35,295 nucleotides of DNA from Chitinophaga pinensis. Its GTDB lineage: Bacteria > Bacteroidota > Bacteroidia > Chitinophagales > Chitinophagaceae. The notes below the pieces were generated by a model, which ran no database searches, was not told the DNA's origin, and saw only the letters and a program-made list of their open reading frames with translations. The stretch lies in NCBI GenBank assembly GCA_945872085.1, contig CAMBYG010000012.1, positions 1-35,295 on the forward strand. The letters run 5' to 3'. Positions 15,495-24,706 of the stretch are shown here, piece after piece. The position numbers and the translations under genes are program-made. The first letter of the stretch is position 1. Each line of letters starts with the position of its first letter.

Positions 15495-17037
15495 ATCCCG
15501 CCCAGCCTTCGCGGTCTAAGCTTCTATATTGAATAGCCTCTGCCAAATGCTCGGGTTGAATATGGCTAGCGTCGGCTAAATCCGCAATGGTTCTGGCTAC
15601 TTTTAAAATACGATCATAAGCCCGTGCCGATAAGTTAAGGCGTTCCATAGCTGTTTTCAATAAATGCTGACCCGTAGCATCAATTTCACAAACCTCTTTT
15701 AATAATTTACTACCCATCTGCGCATTACTATATATACCTACCTGTTGTTCGAATCTTTTTTCTTGAATGGCACGTGCTGCAATAACCCTATCTCTCACCA
15801 TATAACTTTTTTCTTGCTCTTGCTTATTAGATAATTCAGAAAACGCTACCGGGGTTACTTCTACATGCAAATCAATACGATCTAACAAAGGGCCTGATAT
15901 TTTATTTAAATAGCGCTGTACCATTATAGGACTGCACGTACAATCTTTATCGGGGTGATTATAAAACCCACAAGGACAGGGATTCATAGAGGCTAGCAAC
16001 ATGAAACTAGCCGGAAAATCCATACTTACTTTTGCACGCGAAATGGTTACTTTCCGCTCTTCCATAGGTTGTCGCATCACTTCCAATACCGTGCGTTTGA
16101 ATTCTGGCAGTTCGTCTAAAAATAAAACGCCGTTATGAGCCAAGGATATTTCTCCTGGTTGTGGATTACCTCCGCCACCCACAAGTGCCACATCAGAAAT
16201 AGTATGATGCGGACTTCGAAATGGGCGGTGGGCTACCAAAGCGGCATCGCTAGGTAATTTGCCCGCAACCGAATGAATTTTGGTAGCTTCTAAAGCTTCT
16301 TGCAAACTAAGCGGTGGTAAAATGGTGGGTAAGCGTTTTGCTAACATCGTTTTACCGGCACCCGGCGGTCCTATTAATATGGCATTGTGCCCACCAGCAG
16401 CTGCAATTTCTAAAGCGCGCTTTACATTGATCTGTCCTTTTACATCGGCAAAGTCGATATCAAAAAATTCTTGTGCAGAAAAAAATTCTTCTCTTGTATT
16501 GACTTCTACAGGTTGTAATTGCAATTTTCCATTAAAAAAATCGACCGCTTCTGTAAAATGCGAAATACCATATACATCTAAATTATTTACTAATGCTGCT
16601 TCTCGGGCATTTTGCTTAGGTAGTATCAATCCTTTAAATTTTTCTGCACGTGCTTGTATAGCTATCGGCAAGGCTCCTTTAATAGGCTTTAGCGAACCGT
16701 CTAAAGAAAGTTCGCCCATGATAATATATTCACCAATAGCGGTAGAAGTTAATTGCCCTGTAACAGCCAACATGCCCAAAGCAATAGGAAGATCATAAGC
16801 AGAGCCCGCTTTTTTAATATCGGCCGGCGCCATATTCACCAATACTTTATACCTGGGTCGCTCTAAACCATTATTCTTAATTGCGGATAGAATTCGATCT
16901 ACGCTTTCTTTCACCGCATTATCGGGCAAGCCTACAATAAAATATCCAGGGGGTTGGTTGGGAGAGGAATCAATTTCCATTGTGATGGTAATAGCATCTA
17001 CGCCATAAACGGCACTTCCATATACTTTGACTAACAT
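15493..17037 (-). CDS. comM: ComM/YifB family AAA+ helicase-like ATPase (Mg-chelatase-like)
   Basis: A full-length 514-residue member of the YifB/ComM family. Residues 1-170 form the Lon-like ChlI N-domain (GLPDNAVKESVDRILSAIKN; NMAPADIKKAGSAYDLPIALGML). The AAA+ domain has Walker A GPPGAGKTMLAKRLP, the characteristic HRPFRSPHHTISDVALVGGG, Walker B GVLFLDELPEF and a zinc-type cysteine cluster NPCPCGFYNHPDKDCTC. The C-terminal Mg_chelatase_C ends in LADA..I.PEHLAEAIQYRSLDR. ComM is a hexameric helicase that promotes branch migration during natural transformation in Vibrio and Acinetobacter. No other competence gene is nearby. A long palindrome (17087-17108) lies 50 bp upstream of the start. 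Confidence 0.93.
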   Translation of the reverse strand: MLVKVYGSAVYGVDAITITMEIDSSPNQPPGYFIVGLPDNAVKESVDRILSAIKNNGLERPRYKVLVNMAPADIKKAGSAYDLPIALGMLAVTGQLTSTAIGEYIIMGELSLDGSLKPIKGALPIAIQARAEKFKGLILPKQNAREAALVNNLDVYGISHFTEAVDFFNGKLQLQPVEVNTREEFFSAQEFFDIDFADVKGQINVKRALEIAAAGGHNAILIGPPGAGKTMLAKRLPTILPPLSLQEALEATKIHSVAGKLPSDAALVAHRPFRSPHHTISDVALVGGGGNPQPGEISLAHNGVLFLDELPEFKRTVLEVMRQPMEERKVTISRAKVSMDFPASFMLLASMNPCPCGFYNHPDKDCTCSPIMVQRYLNKISGPLLDRIDLHVEVTPVAFSELSNKQEQEKSYMVRDRVIAARAIQEKRFEQQVGIYSNAQMGSKLLKEVCEIDATGQHLLKTAMERLNLSARAYDRILKVARTIADLADASHIQPEHLAEAIQYRSLDREGWAG

Positions 17038-17086
17038 ATAACGTGTTTAAAATAGCTTCTCGAAAATACAAAGGTTCATTAAATAA

Positions 17087-17108
17087 TCTATTATTTTAAA
17101 ATAATAGA
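17087..17108. repeat. 22-bp perfect palindrome upstream of comM
   Basis: Half-site TCTATTATTTT (17087-17097) is followed directly by its exact reverse complement (17098-17108), with no spacer. Located 50-71 bp upstream of the comM ATG, in the promoter region. Entirely A/T apart from one C and one G. It could be an operator or a cruciform-prone AT tract. Confidence 0.6.
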
Positions 17109-17152
17109 ACAATTTATTTAATTATTTAAAGCCCTATAACAGTTGCAATGAA

Positions 17153-17187
17153 ATAAAAAAGCCAATAACTGAAGTTATTGGCTTTTT
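17153..17187 (-). terminator. Terminator of the T9SS-secreted protein gene
   Basis: Stem GCCAATAAC/GTTATTGGC with loop TGAA, A-run on the left and T-run on the right, 16 nt past the stop codon of the 17203-19002 gene. Confidence 0.88.
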
Positions 17188-17202
17188 AAAAATCATCAGA
17201 TA

Positions 17203-19002
17203 TTAATATTTTATAAATGTGCTTGTTGTTACTTCAAGGTCTGTATTTGCATCTGAAATAATTACGTTATAAATACCATTTGCAAATTTTTCAATTGGCA
17301 ATTGTATTGATTGTTCTTGCATTACTTGCTGATGCATAACTTGGCCTAAACTATTTACAATTTTGAGTTTTTTTGTATTGACAAATTCATTTAAGAAAAT
17401 AGTAATATTGGTCTGACCAGGATTAGGATATATAGAAATACCATTCATAAGGGCATATTTTTCAACATGGGTTGGAAAAAGATCATCTATTTGGTATATA
17501 GCAGTTGTCCCGGAAACTTCATGAGATGCTATTAATAAATTTTTTCCTGTATGACTTTGTTTAGCTGGTACAAATACCAAACCTTCAACTCCAGCGTCTG
17601 TACTTGTTCCATCTGTTTTAAATGGACTAATATATTTTTCAAATACAGGAGCCGTAGGATTTGTAATATCATATATTAATATTCCACCTTGTCTTTCTAA
17701 TCCTACAAATGCGTAAAATCTATTATCAATTGTTCCTACTGTAAGTGCTTCTGGTTCAGGTCCTTTATCATCACTTCTATCATCTTTTAGAATAGCTTTT
17801 CCTTCATTACAATTAAAGAAATTTAAATAATTTGTTTCAAAAAATTTCTCAATTTGATTCTTGCTATCCCATACAAGAGTTCCAGTTTGGTTCCAAATAC
17901 TAAATGAACGTGCACCAAAAGAATATAATTCATCATAGTCGCTATCTCCATCTGTATCACCAATCACATCTTTAGTTAGGATTTTTAATCTACCTAAAAC
18001 AGAGTCTTGTTTTAATGCTACAGCGTTTGGAAAAACAGTTGAATCTAAACTTACACTTTTAATACGTACTTCATTTGTATAACTAGTATATTCTCTACTA
18101 TCGCCTTCGTTTGCAGTTACAAAATAAGTATTACCTGCTACAGTATAAGCGGCTACTGCATCTGGCATATATACGCCTTTTATAGGATGATTTTTAATAT
18201 TAACTTTTAAATCTTTATCAGATGCATCCATGCCGTTTCCTGTCGAATTATAATCTTTAAATCCTAAACCTTTATAAGATTTAATAGTATCTGCTGTAAG
18301 ATCTACAAACACCATTAAATTAGCTTCTTGACAAACTACTGAAGCTAAACTTGAAGATTCATTTATACAAATGTATTCAGGTTCTAAATCATTTGACCAA
18401 GTCGATAAAGGCTTCTTTAACGAACCCACAATTGATGTAGGAGCTGAATCAAAATTTAATATTTTAACATTATTTTGATTTAGAGTAGTAATACCATTAC
18501 TGATATCTATTATTGCAATTGTACCTTTTGGATCATTAGAATAAGTACTATTAGGCTCTCCTTCTCCAGCTACTAGTACTTTCTTACCATTTGGTGACAT
18601 GGTAATCATATCTGGCAAAGCGCCTACCGTTAGCTGATTTACATAAGCTCCATTTGTGGTAAAAAAAACAACTTTGCCAGAATCTTGCAAAATATTAGCT
18701 TCAATTGCTGCAGCTATATACCCGTTTTTTAAAGCAACTACAGAGTTAACACCACTTCCATAAGGTGTAATAGAAATGCCTCCCACCCTAGTAGGTAAGG
18801 AAGGATTACTAATATCAACAATATCAATCGAATCTGATACTGCATTAGTGATAAAGATTTTTTTGGAACTACTATCGTAAGTAGCAATCTCGGATGCTGT
18901 AACTCTACCATCGGTATATCGTCCCAATTCCGTGACAGCTAATTTCTGTGCATTTACACTAATGGTAAATAAACAAAGGGCTATTATTAGTACTTTTTTC
19001 AT
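17203..19002 (-). CDS. Choice-of-anchor I protein with T9SS type A sorting domain
   Basis: A 599-residue secreted protein. The signal peptide spans residues 1-18 (MKKVLIIALCLFTISVNA). Residues about 20-510 match the choice-of-anchor I family, a beta-propeller-like fold: NAVSDSIDIVDISNP, LPDMITMSPNGKKVLVAGEGEPN, LEPEYICI, PDAVAAY, FVTANEGDSREY, SFGARSFSIWN, KGPEPEALTVG and VEGLVFVP. The repeated acidic motifs suggest metal binding, and relatives are sometimes labelled alkaline-phosphatase or phytase-like; I do not claim a reaction. Residues about 520-599 (GISIYPNPGQTNITI ... NGIYNVIISD) are a type IX secretion C-terminal sorting domain, so the protein should be exported to the surface or medium. 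Monocistronic, with its own terminator. Confidence 0.88.
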   Translation of the reverse strand: MKKVLIIALCLFTISVNAQKLAVTELGRYTDGRVTASEIATYDSSSKKIFITNAVSDSIDIVDISNPSLPTRVGGISITPYGSGVNSVVALKNGYIAAAIEANILQDSGKVVFFTTNGAYVNQLTVGALPDMITMSPNGKKVLVAGEGEPNSTYSNDPKGTIAIIDISNGITTLNQNNVKILNFDSAPTSIVGSLKKPLSTWSNDLEPEYICINESSSLASVVCQEANLMVFVDLTADTIKSYKGLGFKDYNSTGNGMDASDKDLKVNIKNHPIKGVYMPDAVAAYTVAGNTYFVTANEGDSREYTSYTNEVRIKSVSLDSTVFPNAVALKQDSVLGRLKILTKDVIGDTDGDSDYDELYSFGARSFSIWNQTGTLVWDSKNQIEKFFETNYLNFFNCNEGKAILKDDRSDDKGPEPEALTVGTIDNRFYAFVGLERQGGILIYDITNPTAPVFEKYISPFKTDGTSTDAGVEGLVFVPAKQSHTGKNLLIASHEVSGTTAIYQIDDLFPTHVEKYALMNGISIYPNPGQTNITIFLNEFVNTKKLKIVNSLGQVMHQQVMQEQSIQLPIEKFANGIYNVIISDANTDLEVTTSTFIKY

Positions 19003-19121
19003 AGGAATAAATTTTAAATTATTTTATTAAGTAAAAATACAGGCAGTATGTTTTCTTAGTGTTATCTAAAAATTACTATATTGTTAACTACTATATAGAG
19101 GAAAGGGGAAATTGTAATTTT

Positions 19122-19150
19122 TTGGTTTACGCTAATATCTAGTACTTTTG
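19122..19150 (+). promoter_or_regulatory. Promoter of the paaG-like gene
   Basis: TTG (19122-19124), 18-nt spacer, TACTTTTG (19143-19150): a good match to the Bacteroidota -33/-7 consensus, 17 nt before the ATG. Confidence 0.65.
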
Positions 19151-19167
19151 GGTAAGAAAATTTTATT

Positions 19168-19944
19168 ATGAAAGAACTTTTATTATCTATAGCGAATGGT
19201 ATAGCTACTATCACACTCAACAGGCCGGAAAAATATAATAGTGTAAACAGAAACCTAGCCCTTGCTTTTCAAGAGGCATTAGATACCTGCACAAATGATG
19301 AAAGCATTAGAAGTATTATAATTACCGGAAGTGGTAAAGCTTTTTGTGCCGGACAAGATTTAGCAGAAACGAGTGATATAGAAAACATTGATTTTAATAA
19401 AATCATTGAAGAACATTATAATCCCATCATTTTAAAAATGCGCAGTATGCCAAAACCTATCATCTGTGCGGTTAATGGGGTAGCCGCTGGTGCTGGAGCA
19501 AACATTGCCTTAGCTGCAGATATCGTGGTAGCTACAGAAAGCGCTTCGTTTATTCAAGCCTTTAGTAAAATTGGTTTGATACCCGATAGTGGAGGTACTT
19601 TTTTTCTTCCTAGATTGATAGGCATGCAAAGAGCTGCTGCCCTTATGTTTTTAGGAGAGAAAGTAAGTGCCTTGGAAGCGGCAGATATGGGTATGATTTA
19701 TAAATGTTATGCAGATAACGAATTTGAATTAGCCTATAAAAATTTAGCTGCACAACTTGCTGCTATGCCTACGGTAGGTCTAGGATTAACCAAACAATTA
19801 TTAAACGAATCTTGGTCTAATAATTTGGAACAACAATTATTAAAAGAAAAAACACTACAGATTGCAGCCGGCAAAACTCAGGACTTTGCGGAAGGGGTAA
19901 CTGCTTTTTTAGAAAAAAGAAAACCTTTGTTTAAAGGCGAATAA
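19168..19944 (+). CDS. Enoyl-CoA hydratase/isomerase, PaaG-like
   Basis: A 258-residue crotonase-fold enzyme. The oxyanion-hole segments are KAFCAGQDL and NGVAAGAGANIALAADIV. The catalytic acidic residue is D140 in GLIPDSGGTFFLPRL, while the position of the second glutamate of true hydratases is not an acid, as in PaaG. The C-terminal FAEGVTAFLEKRKPLFKGE is nearly the PaaG ending. PaaG isomerises the ring-epoxide of phenylacetyl-CoA to an oxepin in aerobic phenylacetate breakdown. No other paa gene is in the window, so it may instead act in general acyl-CoA isomerisation. Single gene with its own promoter, converging on the DinB-like gene with a seven-base gap. Confidence 0.85.
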   Translation: MKELLLSIANGIATITLNRPEKYNSVNRNLALAFQEALDTCTNDESIRSIIITGSGKAFCAGQDLAETSDIENIDFNKIIEEHYNPIILKMRSMPKPIICAVNGVAAGAGANIALAADIVVATESASFIQAFSKIGLIPDSGGTFFLPRLIGMQRAAALMFLGEKVSALEAADMGMIYKCYADNEFELAYKNLAAQLAAMPTVGLGLTKQLLNESWSNNLEQQLLKEKTLQIAAGKTQDFAEGVTAFLEKRKPLFKGE

Positions 19945-19951
19945 GCGCTGG

Positions 19952-20422
19952 TTAATCTGTAGATACCCAGCCTGGAGTTGCATCGCACTTTTGACGTAAT
20001 AACAGAGTAAGCATCCCTACATGATGTTGAACATGTTTGATATTATAAACAATAACTTCAAACTGGCTATAATTTCTATACGCATTTATAAAGCGCTGCT
20101 CTAAGTTTTTAGCGGGTATGGTAGCAATAGAAAGGGCTCTACAATAGTTTAGATACTGTATTAATTCTTCTTGCGTATATACCCGTGGTGGCTTAGCACC
20201 TGCTGCATCAAACTCTGAAAAGGTAAAAGGAGCGGGTGGTGCAAATGAAGCAGGGTCGTCTGCTAAATAATAGTCTAAATAGAAAAGCGTGTGATACGCT
20301 TTATACCAAAATTCTTGTTCATCATTCCAAAATTCATTTGGACAAGCTTCTATGGCTTGTTCCAACATTTTTATAGAACCCAGTAATTGCGCTAATAAAC
20401 TTGTCTTAATAGTATCCGTCAT
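19952..20422 (-). CDS. DinB-like four-helix protein (putative metal-binding)
   Basis: A 156-residue helical protein with the histidine pattern of the DinB/YfiT superfamily: a His in helix 2 (KAYHTLFYLDYYL) and HVQHHVGML in the last helix, which together could bind a metal ion. DinB-fold proteins often act as thiol-dependent S-transferases, but the substrate here is unknown. The ATG at 20422 is chosen; an upstream in-frame TTG would overlap polA by 19 bases and adds a basic tail not typical of the fold. It lies 11 nt after polA on the same strand, so it is probably co-transcribed with it. Confidence 0.72.
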   Translation of the reverse strand: MTDTIKTSLLAQLLGSIKMLEQAIEACPNEFWNDEQEFWYKAYHTLFYLDYYLADDPASFAPPAPFTFSEFDAAGAKPPRVYTQEELIQYLNYCRALSIATIPAKNLEQRFINAYRNYSQFEVIVYNIKHVQHHVGMLTLLLRQKCDATPGWVSTD

Positions 20423-20433
20423 ATGGATTGATT

Positions 20434-23274
20434 TTAATGTGCTTCTAGCCAATTATTTCCTACCCCTGTTTCTACCAATACCGGCACTTCATTAGGTAAT
20501 ACCATGGCATTACTCATCGCTTGGGTTATGACTTGTTGCAATTGTGCTACTTCGTCTTTAGGCACATCAAATACCAACTCATCATGTACTTGCAATACCA
20601 TTTTACTTTTCAATTGTTGAACACGTAGTTGCTTATCTACTTCTATCATAGCTAGTTTTATCATATCGGCAGCAGAGCCTTGTATGGGTGCATTGATAGC
20701 ATTGCGCTCCGCAAATCCTCGTACAGTTTGATTAGAAGAATTAATATCTGCCAACCATCTTTTTCTTCCTAAGATAGTAGCTACATAGCCATGTTGTTTA
20801 GCAAATTGCACATTGGCATCCATATAGGTTTTTATAGCAGGATACTGAGCAAAATAATTTTCAATGATCGTTTTTGCTTCTGTTCTGCTAATACCTAAAT
20901 TTTCTGCAAGACCAAAAGCAGATTGTCCATAAATGATACCAAAATTCACTGCTTTAGCATTTCTTCTCATGTCTTTGGTAACAGCTGCTTCTTCTACGCC
21001 ATATACTTTTGCAGCGGTAGCAATATGAATATCTTTATGCTCTTTAAAAGCTTGAATCATACTAGCATCGCCACTTAGCGCAGCTATGATACGCAACTCT
21101 ATTTGAGAATAATCGGCCGATACAATACACCAATCTGGATTTCTAGAAACGAATGCTTTTCTAATTTCTCTCCCTCTTTCGGTGCGTATAGGAATGTTTT
21201 GCAAATTTGGATTATTGCTACTCAATCTACCTGTAACGGCTACTGCTTGATTAAAAGAAGTATGCAATCGTTTACTAATAGGATGAATCAATAAAGGCAA
21301 TGCATCTACATAAGTGTTTTTTAATTTACTTAGTTCTCTATGAATTAAAATAGCATCTACAATTTCATGTTTATGTTGCAATTTCAATAATACATCTTCG
21401 CCCGTAGCATATTGTCCGGTTTTGGTTTTCTTAGCGCTCGGATCTAATTTCATAATATCAAATAAGACCTCGCCCAATTGTTTTGGCGAAGCCAAATTGA
21501 AAGGCACACCTGCAGCAGCATGTACTTTTTCTTCCGTTGCTTTTATTTCAATAGCAAGCTCTTTAGAATAGTTATTTAAAAAGTCTACATCAATGCCTAC
21601 GCCCTCAATTTCCATGTCTGTAAGCACCGACAACAAAGGTGCTTCTGCTTGCTCGTATACGGTGCGCACTTGCAAAGTGTCTAATTGAGGATCTAGGGTA
21701 TGTTTTAATTGTAAGGTAATATCAGCATCTTCGGCAGCGTATTCCTTCACGGCTTCTACAGCCACCTCTCGCATGCTTAGTTGACCTTTCCCTTTTTTAC
21801 CAATTAAAGTTTCAATCGAAACAGGTTGATACCCTAAATATTGCGCACTCAATACATCCATACTGCGCTTGCCTTCTGGTGCGATAACATAATGCGCTAA
21901 TAGCGTGTCGTATAAACTACCTTTCAAATGAATACCATGATAATGCAGGACCAATAAGTCGTACTTAATATTATGCCCAATCCAACAGATGGTTGTTGTA
22001 TTAAAAAGATCTTGCAGTAAAGCAACGCGTTCTTTTGTAGCCTGTGTATCGGCTTCGAAAGGAATATAGTAAGCTGTTCCTTTTTGCCAACACAAACTAA
22101 TGCCCACTAAAGATGCCGTATGCGCGTCTAAAGAAGTGGTTTCTGTATCAATACAGATTTCTTTTTGCTGCATTGCTTCTTGTGCCAACTGCATAATCGC
22201 ATCGTTTGTATCAAGAAGAATATACTGATGCGCCGTATTAGAAATATTATGATGCGCCGTAATAGTTTCTTCTACAGCAGCACTTTCGTCGAGATCAACA
22301 ACTGTGGACTCTTGCGAAGTAGCTTTCGTTTTTTGAACGATGGGATTGCCAAATAAATCAGTTGACACAGCTGGTGCAGCTGGTGGTGGTGCTTGATAAT
22401 CGTAACCTAGTACGCGTTTTCCTAAAGCTCTAAATTCTAATTCATTAAAAATCTGCTCTAACACTTCATGATTATAGGCTTCTATTCTAAAATCTCCTTC
22501 GTGAAAAGGCACAGGCACATTGGTGATAATAGTAGCTAATTTTTTAGATAGTAGGGCACTTTCTTTTCCATTGCGCACTTTTTCACCCAAAGCACCTTTT
22601 ATTTTATCAGCATTTTCTAAAACATTTTCGAGCGTATCATATTCCGCTAATAATTTTGCTGCCGTCTTTTCTCCTACCCCCGGTATACCTGGAATATTAT
22701 CTACCGCGTCACCCATTAAACCTAAAATATCAATCACCTGATCAGTGCGCTGAATTCCCCACTTTTCACACACTTCTTTAGCACCTAAAATTTCTGGTTT
22801 ACCACCTTGATAGCCTGGCTTGTAAATAAAAATAGTATCACCTACTACTTGTCCATAATCTTTATCGGGTGTTACCATATAAACGGTATATCCCAAGGCT
22901 GCTGTTTCTTTTGCTAAGGAACCAATGATATCATCGGCTTCAAAACCGTCTAATTCTAAACACGGCAAATTAAAGCCCTTTACTATGCGCTTAATATCTG
23001 GTATAGCACTTAAAATATCTTCGGGTGTTTCTTGTCGATTAGCTTTATACGCTTCAAAATCAATATGGCGTTCGGTAGGTGCATGCGTATCAAACACTAC
23101 GGCTAAATGCGTAGGTTGTTCTTTTTGTATGAGATCTAATAGGGTACTTGTAAATCCAAATTGAGCATTGGTATTTTTCCCAGTGCTAGTGATTCTAGGG
23201 CTTCTAATAAGTGCATAATAAGCTCTATATACGAGCGCCATAGCATCTAATAGAAATAATTTTTTTTCAGACAT
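20434..23274 (-). CDS. polA: DNA polymerase I
   Basis: A full-length 946-residue family A DNA polymerase for repair and Okazaki fragment processing. Residues 1-290 are the 5'-3' flap nuclease (LLDAMALVYRAYYAL, VFDTHAPTERH, ELDGFEADDIIG, GLMGDAVDNIPGIPGVGEKTA). A 50-residue Pro/Ala/Ser-rich linker follows. The 3'-5' exonuclease domain keeps its acidic residues: D376 and E378 in CIDTETTSLD, HNIKYDLLVL, and YAAEDADI. So proofreading should be active, unlike in Taq-type enzymes. The polymerase domain has motif A SADYSQIELR, motif B RRNAKAVNFGIIYG and motif C with H897-D898-E899. The pirin gene lies 62 nt upstream on the same strand and the DinB-like gene 11 nt downstream. Confidence 0.98.
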   Translation of the reverse strand: MSEKKLFLLDAMALVYRAYYALIRSPRITSTGKNTNAQFGFTSTLLDLIQKEQPTHLAVVFDTHAPTERHIDFEAYKANRQETPEDILSAIPDIKRIVKGFNLPCLELDGFEADDIIGSLAKETAALGYTVYMVTPDKDYGQVVGDTIFIYKPGYQGGKPEILGAKEVCEKWGIQRTDQVIDILGLMGDAVDNIPGIPGVGEKTAAKLLAEYDTLENVLENADKIKGALGEKVRNGKESALLSKKLATIITNVPVPFHEGDFRIEAYNHEVLEQIFNELEFRALGKRVLGYDYQAPPPAAPAVSTDLFGNPIVQKTKATSQESTVVDLDESAAVEETITAHHNISNTAHQYILLDTNDAIMQLAQEAMQQKEICIDTETTSLDAHTASLVGISLCWQKGTAYYIPFEADTQATKERVALLQDLFNTTTICWIGHNIKYDLLVLHYHGIHLKGSLYDTLLAHYVIAPEGKRSMDVLSAQYLGYQPVSIETLIGKKGKGQLSMREVAVEAVKEYAAEDADITLQLKHTLDPQLDTLQVRTVYEQAEAPLLSVLTDMEIEGVGIDVDFLNNYSKELAIEIKATEEKVHAAAGVPFNLASPKQLGEVLFDIMKLDPSAKKTKTGQYATGEDVLLKLQHKHEIVDAILIHRELSKLKNTYVDALPLLIHPISKRLHTSFNQAVAVTGRLSSNNPNLQNIPIRTERGREIRKAFVSRNPDWCIVSADYSQIELRIIAALSGDASMIQAFKEHKDIHIATAAKVYGVEEAAVTKDMRRNAKAVNFGIIYGQSAFGLAENLGISRTEAKTIIENYFAQYPAIKTYMDANVQFAKQHGYVATILGRKRWLADINSSNQTVRGFAERNAINAPIQGSAADMIKLAMIEVDKQLRVQQLKSKMVLQVHDELVFDVPKDEVAQLQQVITQAMSNAMVLPNEVPVLVETGVGNNWLEAH

Positions 23275-23336
23275 GAAGCTAAGATACGCCGTGTCTGCTT
23301 TATAAAAAAAGAAAGCCCTTGTTCTTTATTAACAAT

Positions 23337-24056
23337 TTAAAATTTCAACATGGGTACTTCCATCAATAAAACAGAAAGATCGGAGCTGGCTTTAAAATCT
23401 ATCTTTTCAAATTCGGTAATGCCCATACCATCACGAGCAGATAGCGTATAAGTATCGACCATTAAGGTGCCGCTTAACAGGAATACATATAAGCCGTTTC
23501 CTTCTTTTTTTAAGGTATACGTAAACTCGCTATCCTTAGAAAAATTACCCAAATGAAACCATGCATCTTGATGAATCCAAACACCTGCATCCTCTTTATT
23601 AGGAGATAATAGCTGTTGCAACGCATTCTTACTTTGCTCTTCATCGATTGTGATTTGATCATATCGAGGCGTCACATTCATTTGATTGGGAATCACCCAA
23701 ATTTGCAGAAAACAAACTTCTTTGTCTTTGTTCTTATTATACTCGCTGTGCATAATACCACTCCCGGCACTCATCACTTGTATATCGCCTGTACTGATAA
23801 CAGCCGTAGTGCCAAGACTATCTTTATGCTCTAAATCACCGGATAATGGAATAGAAATAATTTCCATATTTTGATGCGGATGTGTTCCAAAACCCATTCC
23901 TGGTGCTACTTTATCATCATTTAAAACACGTAAGGCACCAAAATGAATTCGTTCTTCATCATAATAATTAGCAAAGCTAAATGTATGATAACTCAATAAC
24001 CAACCATGGTCGGCTTTTCCTCTTGATGCAGCGGTATGTAATATAAATTCTGGCAT
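23337..24056 (-). CDS. Pirin family protein (YhhW-like)
   Basis: A 239-residue bicupin of the pirin/YhhW group. The four metal ligands are all present: H59 and H61 (GTHPHQNMEIIS), H103 and E105 (GSGIMHSEYN). The N-terminal HGWLLSYHTFSFANYYDEERIHFGALRVLNDD and the turn GDLEHKDSLG are also typical. E. coli YhhW has quercetin 2,3-dioxygenase activity in vitro; the physiological role is unclear. Same strand as polA, 62 nt upstream of it and without an obvious terminator between, so partial co-transcription is possible. Confidence 0.92.
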   Translation of the reverse strand: MPEFILHTAASRGKADHGWLLSYHTFSFANYYDEERIHFGALRVLNDDKVAPGMGFGTHPHQNMEIISIPLSGDLEHKDSLGTTAVISTGDIQVMSAGSGIMHSEYNKNKDKEVCFLQIWVIPNQMNVTPRYDQITIDEEQSKNALQQLLSPNKEDAGVWIHQDAWFHLGNFSKDSEFTYTLKKEGNGLYVFLLSGTLMVDTYTLSARDGMGITEFEKIDFKASSDLSVLLMEVPMLKF

Positions 24057-24116
24057 ATTATTTTTTGTGTAAAATTGGCGCTATATAATTCAAAAACCAA
24101 TAAGCTATATTAATAA

Positions 24117-24142
24117 AAAAGCGCTTTTTACAAAGCGCTTTT
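24117..24142 (-). terminator. Terminator of the FKBP gene
   Basis: Stem AAGCGCTTT/AAAGCGCTT with loop TTAC, extended by A/T pairs; 14 nt past the stop codon of the FKBP gene. Confidence 0.85.
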
Positions 24143-24155
24143 CAAAAAATGTAGC

Positions 24156-24590
24156 TTAACCTACTTTAATCAATTGAACATCAAATATTAAAGTAGCATA
24201 AGGTGGTATAGCCCCTCCAGCGCCTCTTGCACCGTATCCTAATTCGTAAGGAATATAAAATCTAAAGGTAGCTCCTTCGTTCATTAACTGAACGCCTTCT
24301 GTCCATCCTGGAATTACTTGGTGTAAACCAAAAGTAGCGGGTTGGTTTCTTTTGAAAGAACTGTCGAACACCGTTCCATCTATTAATTTTCCTTCATAAT
24401 GAACCGTAACCATTGTTGTAGGGCCAGGTTTATTACCGGTTCCAGCTTGCAAAATTTCGTATTGCAAGCCACTTGCTGTTTGCTGCACTTCTGCACGCTT
24501 TGCATTTGCTTCTAAAAATTGTTTTCCTGCTTCCATTTGTGCGGTTTTTTTCTGTTGTAAAAGTTCTTGTAATTTAGATGAGGTATCCAT
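24156..24590 (-). CDS. FKBP-type peptidyl-prolyl cis-trans isomerase
   Basis: A 144-residue prolyl isomerase. A helical N-terminal part (about 1-35, Gln/Lys-rich, no signal peptide) precedes one FKBP domain (about 40-144) with VTVHYEGKLIDGTVFDSSF, the VIPGWTEGVQLM active-site segment, FYIPYELGYGARG and IPPYATLIFDVQLI. The helical arm resembles the dimerisation arm of FkpA/Mip-type enzymes, but without a signal peptide the protein should stay in the cytoplasm. Single gene with its own -7 box and terminator. Confidence 0.94.
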   Translation of the reverse strand: MDTSSKLQELLQQKKTAQMEAGKQFLEANAKRAEVQQTASGLQYEILQAGTGNKPGPTTMVTVHYEGKLIDGTVFDSSFKRNQPATFGLHQVIPGWTEGVQLMNEGATFRFYIPYELGYGARGAGGAIPPYATLIFDVQLIKVG

Positions 24591-24610
24591 TCGTTAACAA
24601 AAATGAGCTA

Positions 24611-24618
24611 CAAAAGTA
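24611..24618 (-). promoter_or_regulatory. -7 box of the FKBP gene
   Basis: Minus-strand TACTTTTG matches TAnnTTTG, 20 nt before the ATG. No clear -33 TTG. Confidence 0.5.
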
Positions 24619-24679
24619 GAACCTTTTTTTAATTAAAGATATTGTGATTTATTTTTACTTATAAATCGAGTAAAAAAAT

Positions 24680-24687
24680 TATCTTTG
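24680..24687 (+). promoter_or_regulatory. -7 box of dnaN
   Basis: TATCTTTG matches TAnnTTTG, 19 nt before the ATG at 24707. No clear -33 TTG. Confidence 0.5.
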
Positions 24688-24706
24688 TTATTCAAATTTA
24701 TATTCC

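Noticed and set aside
20423-20452. Longer DinB-like protein starting at TTG inside the end of polA
   Set aside because: It would overlap polA by 19 bases, and the ATG at 20422 directly follows polA and starts the conserved fold.
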